Positions 33,956 through 39,410 of a stretch of 39,410 bases of DNA are shown here, piece after piece. Location of the stretch: NCBI GenBank assembly GCA_009993585.1, contig JAACTG010000124.1:1-39410 (forward strand), written 5' to 3'. This stretch comes from Sphingomonadales bacterium (GTDB lineage: Bacteria; Pseudomonadota; Alphaproteobacteria; Sphingomonadales; Sphingomonadaceae). Made by a program: the position numbers and the translations under genes. Each line of letters opens with the position of its first letter. The stretch's first letter is position 1. Under the pieces are notes generated by a model. The model searched no databases. It was given only the letters and a program-made list of their open reading frames with translations, and was not told the origin of the DNA.

Positions 33956-34312
33956 ATGACCCTATTCGACTTTATCATTCCCGCCGCCCATGCGCAGGAC
34001 GCCGCCGCGCCCGCCGCTGGCGGCGGCGCCGGCGGCCTGATCGCCAACATCCTGCCGCTGGTGCTGATCTTCATCGTCTTCTGGTTCCTGCTGATCCGTC
34101 CGCAGCAAAAGCGGATGAAGCAGCATGCCGCCAAGGTCGGTGCGGCGCAGCGCGGCGATACCGTCGTCACCGGCGGCGGGATCGTCGGCAAGATCACCAA
34201 GATCGAGGACGATTACGTCCATGTCGAGCTCGCCAAGGGCATGACGGTCAAGGTCGTCAAGGCGACGCTGAGCGACGTCGTGTCGCCGATCGCCAAGCCC
34301 GCCAACGACTAA
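33956..34312 (+). CDS. yajC: Preprotein translocase subunit YajC
   Basis: YajC is a small inner-membrane protein that forms a complex with SecD and SecF and assists Sec-dependent export. The 118-residue protein has an Ala/Gly-rich N-terminus (FIIPAAHAQDAAAPAAGG), one membrane segment at about 27-46 (LIANILPLVLIFIVFWFLLI) followed by the family signature RPQQKRMKQH, and a small soluble domain with GDTVVTGGGIVGKITKIEDDYVHVELAKG. secD follows 25 bp downstream in the same direction, the usual yajC-secD-secF order. Confidence 0.96.
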   Translation: MTLFDFIIPAAHAQDAAAPAAGGGAGGLIANILPLVLIFIVFWFLLIRPQQKRMKQHAAKVGAAQRGDTVVTGGGIVGKITKIEDDYVHVELAKGMTVKVVKATLSDVVSPIAKPAND

Positions 34313-34337
34313 CGCGCTCTTTCGAGGATCAACGACC

Positions 34338-35945
34338 ATGCTCGATTTCCCGCGCTGGAAAACCATTTCCATCACGCTGTTGCTGGTCTTCGGGGTGCTG
34401 CTCGCAATTCCCAGCCTGCTGCCCGAAAAGACGACCGAGGCCCTTCCCGACTGGATGCCGGTCGAGCGCATCAACCTCGGCCTCGACCTTGCCGGCGGTA
34501 GCCACATCATGCTCGAAGCCGACATCGACGACGTCCGCAAGCAGCGCCTCGACACGATGGAAAAGACGATCCGGACGGTTCTGCGCGGACGTCGCGGCGA
34601 GCAGGAAAACATCGCGATCGGCGGTCTGACGCGGTCGGGCGGCAAGCTGTCGTTCATGGTCCGCGACGCGACCCAGGTCGACGACGCGCGCAGCCGACTG
34701 TTCGACCAGACGCAGGGCGCGGGCCTGACCGGCGAGCGCGACTGGAACATCGCGATCGTCGATTCGACGCGCATCGTCATGACGCCGACCGAGGCGGGCA
34801 CGCGCAACTTCATCGACAATGCGATGGAAGCGGCGCGCGACATCGTCGACCGCCGCGTCAACGCATTGGGCACGCGCGAACCGACGATCATCCGCCAGGG
34901 CGACGACCGGATCGTCGTCCAGGTGCCGGGTCTGTCCGACCCGCAGGCGCTCAAGGACCTGCTCGGCCAGACCGCCCGGCTCGAGTTCAAGATGGTCGAT
35001 CTCAATGCCAATCCGGCCGACATCGCCAACGGCATCGCGCCCGTAGGCAGCGAGATTGTGCCCTATCCCGACGATCCGCGCGGCGCGATCGCGGTCAAGC
35101 GCCAGGTGCTGATTTCGGGCGACCAGCTGGTCGACGCCAACCAGGGTTTCGACCAGCAGGACAATCGCCCGGTGGTCAACATCCGCTTCGATGCGCAAGG
35201 GGCCAATACCTTCGCGCGCACGACGCAGCAGAATGTCGGCAAGCCGTTCGCGATGGTGCTCGACGGCAAGGTGCTGTCGGCGCCCAACATCAACGAACCG
35301 ATCATCGGCGGACAGGCGCAGATTTCGGGCAATTTCACGACCGAAAGCGCCAATGCGCTGGCGATTTCGCTGCGATCGGGTTCGCTGCCGGTCAAGCTCA
35401 AGGTGGTCGAGGAACGCACGGTCAAGCCCGAGCTCGGGCAGGATTCGATCGACAAGGGCGCGCTCGCCGCGATCATCGCGACGGTCGCCGTGCTGTCGTT
35501 CATGATCGTCACCTACGGGCGCTTCGGCGTTTATGCCAACGCCGCGCTGATCATCAACATCCTCCTCATCCTCGGCATCATGGCGGTGTTCAATGCCACG
35601 CTGACATTGCCCGGCATCGCCGGTTTCGTGCTGACGATCGGCGCCGCGGTCGACGCCAACGTGCTGATCAACGAACGCATCCGCGAAGAGGTCAAGCGCG
35701 GCAGGCGGCCGATCGACGCGGTCCAGGTCGGGTACAAGGAGGCAAGCCGCGCGATTTTCGACGCCAACATCACCAACGTCATCGCCGCCGCGCTGATGTT
35801 CTGGTTCGGCTCGGGCCCGATCAAGGGTTTCGCCGTCGTCCTGACGATCGGCATCGTCACCTCGGTGTTCACCGCCGTTACCGTCAGCCGCATGTTCGTG
35901 GCCGGCTGGCTCAAGCGCGCGCGCCCCGCGCAGCTCGTCATTTAA
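34338..35945 (+). CDS. secD: Protein translocase subunit SecD
   Basis: SecD works with SecF in the inner membrane, using the proton motive force to pull exported proteins out of SecYEG on the periplasmic side. The 535-residue protein has TM1 at about 7-27, the conserved GLDLAGGSHIMLE motif soon after, a periplasmic P1 domain, and five C-terminal membrane segments from about residue 373. These include the RND-type signature GAAVDANVLINERIREE (region of the functional Asp). GSLPVKLKVVEERTVKPELGQDSI precedes TM2, as in the family. The protein is shorter than E. coli SecD (615). AGGAT precedes the ATG. secF starts 15 bp after the stop. Confidence 0.97.
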   Translation: MLDFPRWKTISITLLLVFGVLLAIPSLLPEKTTEALPDWMPVERINLGLDLAGGSHIMLEADIDDVRKQRLDTMEKTIRTVLRGRRGEQENIAIGGLTRSGGKLSFMVRDATQVDDARSRLFDQTQGAGLTGERDWNIAIVDSTRIVMTPTEAGTRNFIDNAMEAARDIVDRRVNALGTREPTIIRQGDDRIVVQVPGLSDPQALKDLLGQTARLEFKMVDLNANPADIANGIAPVGSEIVPYPDDPRGAIAVKRQVLISGDQLVDANQGFDQQDNRPVVNIRFDAQGANTFARTTQQNVGKPFAMVLDGKVLSAPNINEPIIGGQAQISGNFTTESANALAISLRSGSLPVKLKVVEERTVKPELGQDSIDKGALAAIIATVAVLSFMIVTYGRFGVYANAALIINILLILGIMAVFNATLTLPGIAGFVLTIGAAVDANVLINERIREEVKRGRRPIDAVQVGYKEASRAIFDANITNVIAAALMFWFGSGPIKGFAVVLTIGIVTSVFTAVTVSRMFVAGWLKRARPAQLVI

Positions 35946-35959
35946 GGAAGGCCTGACCC

Positions 35960-36925
35960 ATGCGCCTGCTCAAACTCGTACCCGACGACACCAACATCCA
36001 TTTTCTCAAATGGCGCAACGTCGCGATGGCGATCGGCGTCGGCATGATCGTCGCCTCGCTGATCCTCACCTTCGTTCGCGGGCTCAATTTCGGCGTCGAT
36101 TTCGTCGGCGGCCAATCGACCCGCGTCGAATTCAGCGAACAGATCGACATTTCCGATATTCGCGCCAAGACCAGCGCGCTGGGGTTCGGCGATGCCACCG
36201 TTCAGGAAATCGGCGATAACGAGGTCCTCGTTCGCACGCCCGTTCCCGAAGGCGACGACGGCGCCACCAACGAGGCGGCCGACAAGCTGAAGAACGGAAT
36301 CCTCGCCGCCTATCCCAAGGCCAAGGTCGGCAGCGTCGACAGCGTGTCGGGCAAGGTGTCGGGCGAACTGCTGCAAACCGGCGCGCTCAGCCTGATCCTC
36401 GCGATGCTCGCGATCTCGGTCTATATCTGGTTCCGCTTCGAATGGCAGTTCGGCGTCGGCGCGCTGTTCGCGCTGTTGCATGACGTATCGCTGACCTTCG
36501 GCTTCTTCGCGCTGACCCAGCTCGAGTTCAACCTCAACATCGTCGCCGCGCTGCTGACGATCATCGGCTATTCGCTCAACGACACCATCGTCGTGTTCGA
36601 TCGCATCCGCGAAAACCTGAAGAAATATCGCAAGATGGACATGACCGCGCTGCTCGACCTCAGCGTCAACGAGACGCTGGCGCGCACGGTCATGACCAGC
36701 CTGACGATGATCATCGCGCTGGTTGCACTGCTGTTGCTCGGCCCCGACGTGATCTACGGCTTTACCGCGGCGATGCTGCTCGGCCTGTTCGTCGGCACCT
36801 ATTCGAGCGTCTACATGGCGGCGCCATGGCTGATCTGGCTCGGCGTCAACACCGACAGCTTCATCCCGCTCGAAAGCGGGACCGGCACCGCCGAACGCGT
36901 CAGCGACGACGGCGCGCGAGTCTAG
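35960..36925 (+). CDS. secF: Protein translocase subunit SecF
   Basis: SecF is the partner of SecD in the export motor. The 321-residue protein has TM1 at about 22-40 (VAMAIGVGMIVASLILTFV), the motif LNFGVDFVGGQSTRVEF, a small periplasmic domain, and five further membrane segments from about 135. They include LLTIIGYSLNDTIVVFDRIREN, the RND signature with conserved Asp. The acidic/Gly tail (ESGTGTAERVSDDGARV) is cytoplasmic. AAGGAAGG upstream of the ATG provides a strong ribosome binding site. It ends 7 nt before the GTG of the Mth938-like gene. Confidence 0.97.
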   Translation: MRLLKLVPDDTNIHFLKWRNVAMAIGVGMIVASLILTFVRGLNFGVDFVGGQSTRVEFSEQIDISDIRAKTSALGFGDATVQEIGDNEVLVRTPVPEGDDGATNEAADKLKNGILAAYPKAKVGSVDSVSGKVSGELLQTGALSLILAMLAISVYIWFRFEWQFGVGALFALLHDVSLTFGFFALTQLEFNLNIVAALLTIIGYSLNDTIVVFDRIRENLKKYRKMDMTALLDLSVNETLARTVMTSLTMIIALVALLLLGPDVIYGFTAAMLLGLFVGTYSSVYMAAPWLIWLGVNTDSFIPLESGTGTAERVSDDGARV

Positions 36926-36931
36926 GCGACC

Positions 36932-37324
36932 GTGTCGATCGCGCTCCACCGCGACGAGGCGGGCAGCGGGCCGATCGTGACGCGCATCCAGGGCGGCGGC
37001 TTTCGCACGCAGGATCATTATTTCGCCGACGGCGCGATGCTGACGCCGCGCCGTGCCGAGACCTGGGCGGGGTCTCCCGATCCCGCCGCGCTGACGCGCG
37101 CCGCGCTCGATCCGCTGCTCGCCATCTGGGGCGAGGGACAGCCCGAATTCATCGTCATCGGGACCGGCTCCACGCAGGTGTTTCCGCCCGCGTCGCTGCG
37201 CCGCGCGCTCGAAGGCGAGGGGATCGGCGTCGAGATCATGGACAGCCGCGCGGCGGCGCGAGCCTGGTCGGCGCTGCGCGCCGAGGATCGCGAGATCGCG
37301 GCGCTGCTGCTGCCGCTGCGTTAG
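36932..37324 (+). CDS. Mth938-like domain protein (DUF498 family)
   Basis: A 130-residue soluble protein of the Mth938/NDUFAF3 family. The pattern is ITRI-like QGGGFRTQDHYFADGAMLTPRR, then PEFIVIGTGSTQVFPPASLRRAL and VEIMDSRAAARAWSALRAEDREIAALLLPL. The human relative NDUFAF3 is a complex I assembly factor; the bacterial role is unknown. In alphaproteobacteria such genes commonly sit next to secF, as here. The GTG at 36932 follows the secF stop by 6 nt with no other reasonable start. Its stop shares the TTAG (37321-37324) with the stop of the convergent glycosyltransferase gene. Confidence 0.88.
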   Translation: MSIALHRDEAGSGPIVTRIQGGGFRTQDHYFADGAMLTPRRAETWAGSPDPAALTRAALDPLLAIWGEGQPEFIVIGTGSTQVFPPASLRRALEGEGIGVEIMDSRAAARAWSALRAEDREIAALLLPLR

Positions 37325-38481
37325 CGCGCGGCGCTCGCGCGCCAGAAATCGGCCAGCTCGCGACCGTTGCGTTGCCAGTCGAAGCGATCGCGCACGCTTG
37401 CCGCGACGGCTCTCTGACTGGGCGGGTCGGCGAGGATCGCGCTCACGGCGTCGGCAATCGCCTGACGATCGCGCGCAACGATGCGGCCGGCCGTGTCGCT
37501 GGTGACGAGTTCGCGCGCGCCGCCCGCTTCGCTGATCACCAGCGGCGTGCCGCAGGCGAGCGATTCGACCCAGGCATTGGCAAGGCCCTCCGATTCGGAC
37601 GGCATTACCGTGACATCGGCGGCGGCATAGAGCGCGGGCAGATCGGCGTTGGCGACGGGGCCGAGGAAGCGGACGCGCGCTTCGACGCCGATGTCCTTGG
37701 CGAGCGCGCGATACTCCGCCTCCCTGTCGCCTGCGCCGGCTAGCAGCAGCGTCGCTTCGGGCAGGGCGACGAGCGACCCGATGACGAGGTCCTGCCGCTT
37801 GCGTTCGATCAACGCGCCGACGCTGAGCAGCACCGGGCCCGACAGGCCGCGCGCGGTCTTGGCGGCGGCGCGATCGATCGGCTGGAAGCGCACGGAATCG
37901 AGCCCGGTATAATGCACCGCGATCCTCTCCGCAGCCATGCCGAGCGCGACCATATCGGCCTTGAGCGCCCCGGACACCGCGATCGATCCGGCGGCGGCAG
38001 CGGCGGCGGCGAGGATCTGATCGCGCGATCCGGGGCGATGGGCCCAATGGCTGATATCGGCGCCGCGCGCCTTGGCGACGAACGGCACGTCGAGCGCGCG
38101 CGCCACGCGCATCGCGGCGGGGCCGTCGGGGTAATAGAATTGCGCGTCGATGAGGTCGGGCGCGATCTGCCGCGCCAGGGGCAGAACCGCCCGCGCGATC
38201 TGCGCCGGGTTCCAGCGGCCGCCGATCGCGGGAACGAGCCGAAAGCGCGGGCGGTGGACCGTCAGGCCGCTGCGCAGCTCGACATGCGGCAGGTTGGCGA
38301 GCGCGCGATAGCGGCGATGCCCCGACAGCGGCCATGGCGGCAGGCCGAGCGGCGCGATGACGGTGAGGTCGATGTCGGCGTCGTGCGCCGCCTCGCGCAG
38401 CGAGCGTTCGACGAAACCGCCGAAATCGGGACGCGCGGCATCGGGAAACAGCGTGGCGATCGAAAGGACGCGCAGGGTCAT
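37321..38481 (-). CDS. Glycosyltransferase, family 4 (GT-B fold)
   Basis: A 386-residue retaining glycosyltransferase of the GT4 type. The N-terminal acceptor domain opens LRVLSIATLFPDAARPDFGGFVERSL and includes PDLIDAQFYYPDG. The C-terminal nucleotide-sugar domain has LLSVGALIERKRQDLVI, LLLAGAGDREAEYRAL, VRFLGPVANADLPALYAAADVTVMPSESEGLANAWVE-type sequence with the E-x7-E motif in SESEGLANAWVES, and ACGTPLVISEAGGARELV. It probably adds a sugar to an envelope polysaccharide or glycolipid; donor and acceptor are unknown. The ATG at 38481 gives the expected start; the frame continues upstream only as a shadow of the regulator gene. It may be cotranscribed with the XRE regulator 11 bp upstream. 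Confidence 0.93.
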   Translation of the reverse strand: MTLRVLSIATLFPDAARPDFGGFVERSLREAAHDADIDLTVIAPLGLPPWPLSGHRRYRALANLPHVELRSGLTVHRPRFRLVPAIGGRWNPAQIARAVLPLARQIAPDLIDAQFYYPDGPAAMRVARALDVPFVAKARGADISHWAHRPGSRDQILAAAAAAAGSIAVSGALKADMVALGMAAERIAVHYTGLDSVRFQPIDRAAAKTARGLSGPVLLSVGALIERKRQDLVIGSLVALPEATLLLAGAGDREAEYRALAKDIGVEARVRFLGPVANADLPALYAAADVTVMPSESEGLANAWVESLACGTPLVISEAGGARELVTSDTAGRIVARDRQAIADAVSAILADPPSQRAVAASVRDRFDWQRNGRELADFWRASAAR

Positions 38482-38492
38482 GCCGGAAGCGA

Positions 38493-39056
38493 TCAGAGTT
38501 CGCGGATCAGGCGCGCGGCGAGCGCGAACCACGGCGGGCTCGCGACGACCTGCTGGCGCGCGCCCGCGCCGAGCGGGAGCAGGTGGAGCTTTTCGCCGTC
38601 CATCCCGATCAGCCGTCCGAACAAGTAACGCCCGCCGGGGCGCGGGACGAGGACGTCGCGGTTGAGCGCGGTCGCCGCACGATCGGCATCGAGACGGCGG
38701 CACCAGATGATGTCGCCGGCGCGATAATCGCCGATGCCGCCGGTGACGCGCACCGCGAGCATTGCCTCGTCGATGCGCTGCGGCGCCAGCGTTTCGGGTC
38801 TGGCCGGCGCGTGGGCGCCGTCGGGGGTGAGCAGCACCGCGACTTCGTGCGCGGCCTCGTCGGGCATGCGGACGAGTTCGCCCGGCGAGACGCCGAGCGC
38901 ATCGGCAATGCGCGTCAGCCAGTCGAGCGAGAGCGTGCGGGTGCCGGTCTCGAGGCGGCCGATGGTTTGCGGCGTGGTCGGCGGATCGCAACGCCGCGCG
39001 ACGTCGTCGAGCGTCATGCGCCTGGCCTTGCGGACGGTCCGGATCGAATTGATCAT
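38493..39056 (-). CDS. XRE-family regulator with S24-like C-terminal domain
   Basis: A 187-residue protein. Residues 1-66 are a Cro/C1-type helix-turn-helix (IRTVRKARRMTLDDVARRC...TTPQTIGRLETGTRTLSLDWLTRIADALGVSPGELV). The C-terminal part (about 95-187) has the outline of the LexA/CI peptidase fold (AVRVTGGIGDYRAGDIIWCRR, then LVPRPGGRYLFGRLIGMDGEKLHLLP). The catalytic Ser-Met of LexA is missing and the Lys position reads FGRL. It is therefore probably a ligand-sensing or structural S24 fold, not a self-cleaving repressor. The glycosyltransferase follows 11 bp downstream. An AT-rich divergent promoter region with a TTTGT-N8-ACAAA inverted repeat lies upstream and may be its own operator. Confidence 0.88.
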   Translation of the reverse strand: MINSIRTVRKARRMTLDDVARRCDPPTTPQTIGRLETGTRTLSLDWLTRIADALGVSPGELVRMPDEAAHEVAVLLTPDGAHAPARPETLAPQRIDEAMLAVRVTGGIGDYRAGDIIWCRRLDADRAATALNRDVLVPRPGGRYLFGRLIGMDGEKLHLLPLGAGARQQVVASPPWFALAARLIREL

Positions 39057-39090
39057 CGCGCGAACTTCCTGTCTTGATGAACCTATACGG

Positions 39091-39108
39091 TTTGTTGTTT
39101 CCTACAAA
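39091..39108. promoter_or_regulatory. Candidate operator in the XRE/DUF6456 divergent region
   Basis: TTTGT (39091-39095) and ACAAA (39104-39108) form an inverted repeat with an 8-bp spacer in an AT-rich island (39074-39115) between the divergent genes. It is a plausible binding site for the XRE protein; no experiment or second site supports this. Confidence 0.4.
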
Positions 39109-39155
39109 TTGTTCCCGATGGCAAGGGTGCGCCGACTCGCACGAAAGGAAAGTCC

Positions 39156-39410
39156 ATGCCGCGCAAATCCAACGCGACGCCGCGCGATCCCAATCGCGAT
39201 CTCGTCGATCGTCCGCATCCCGACGACCGGCTCGACCCCGCACGGCTCGGGCGACCGGGCACGATCCGGCGGGTGACCGTCAATTTGCGCGAAAGTGCGA
39301 TCGACTGGCTGCACGCGCGCGGCCATATCGACGACCGCCAACTTGCCGCCGGGACCCGGCTGCGGCTCGATTACGAGCGCGCGCAACTCGGCGCGGCGGT
39401 GACGATGCGA
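39156..39410 (+). CDS. DUF6456-like protein, N-terminal part (cut by window edge)
   Basis: 85 codons are open to the edge of the window. After a polar N-terminus (SNATPRDPNRDLVDRPHPDDRLDP) the sequence continues RRVTVNLRESAIDWLHARGHIDDRQLAAGTRLRLDYERAQLGAAVTMR. The last 45 residues resemble the DUF6456 domain of alphaproteobacteria, a small helical domain of unknown function sometimes associated with regulators. The ATG at 39156 has AAAGGAAAG upstream. It is transcribed away from the XRE regulator, which may control it. Confidence 0.7.
   Translation, partial: MPRKSNATPRDPNRDLVDRPHPDDRLDPARLGRPGTIRRVTVNLRESAIDWLHARGHIDDRQLAAGTRLRLDYERAQLGAAVTMR

Noticed and set aside
1-39410. CRISPR array, insertion sequence or replication origin
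   Set aside because: No regularly spaced repeats, transposase genes or DnaA-box clusters were seen; the only repeats are short palindromes and the GTTCAC cluster.

Overview
This is chromosomal, GC-rich DNA from an alphaproteobacterium, most likely a sphingomonad (Sphingomonadaceae, perhaps Sphingopyxis-like; genus inferred, not proven). The grounds are the gene set (CckA phosphorelay kinase, HdaA-PPK1-PPX operon, RNase D coupled to an I78 lipoprotein, DUF6456 protein, PurN with a YjbR tail), LexA boxes of the alphaproteobacterial GTTC-N7-GTTC type, promoters of the form TTGnnn-N17-TAG/TAA, and the dispersed palindromic repeats. Almost all of the sequence is coding. There are no insertion sequences, rRNA genes or CRISPR arrays; one tRNA is present.

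Layout. 1-5.2 kb: start of lptD (minus), then pepA, ndk and a GNAT acetyltransferase (plus), and purM-purN (minus, overlapping; PurN carries an extra C-terminal domain). 5.3-10.8 kb: a tight plus-strand operon of a DUF2066 protein, hdaA, ppk1 and ppx. 10.8-12.4 kb: rnd and an I78 lipoprotein (minus). 12.5-15.7 kb: aspS, ppk2 and, convergent, a DUF1905/OmdA protein, with two families of palindromic repeats in the gaps. 15.7-19.9 kb: slt (minus), then dapA-smpB-DUF2062 (plus, stop/start overlaps). 19.9-26.1 kb: an M13 metalloprotease, cckA, a single-domain response regulator, and recA behind a LexA box. 26.3-31.9 kb: a GST, an M24 peptidase with a Tat signal, a DAG-kinase-like protein and alaS. 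31.9-33.6 kb: a BLUF photosensor facing a two-gene lysis module (GTA-type holin and GH108 muramidase, minus), then tRNA-Pro(GGG). 33.9-37.3 kb: yajC-secD-secF and a Mth938-like gene. 37.3-39.4 kb: a glycosyltransferase, an XRE regulator (minus), and the start of a DUF6456 gene.

How the parts relate. Three enzymes of polyphosphate metabolism (PPK1, PPX, PPK2) lie within 8 kb. YajC, SecD and SecF form the accessory module of the Sec translocon. CckA would sit at the top of the CtrA phosphorelay.

Most interesting is the holin-endolysin pair. It has no other phage gene around it and carries a perfect GAAC-N7-GAAC LexA box 22 nt before the endolysin start, the same architecture as the recA box in this window. 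I read it as a domesticated, DNA-damage-inducible lysis module, possibly serving gene-transfer-agent or vesicle release. The regulation is seen only as a motif; the biological role is inference. A second notable pattern is that the DAG-kinase-like gene and alaS both have a promoter whose -10 box ends 6 nt before the ATG, which predicts leaderless mRNAs.
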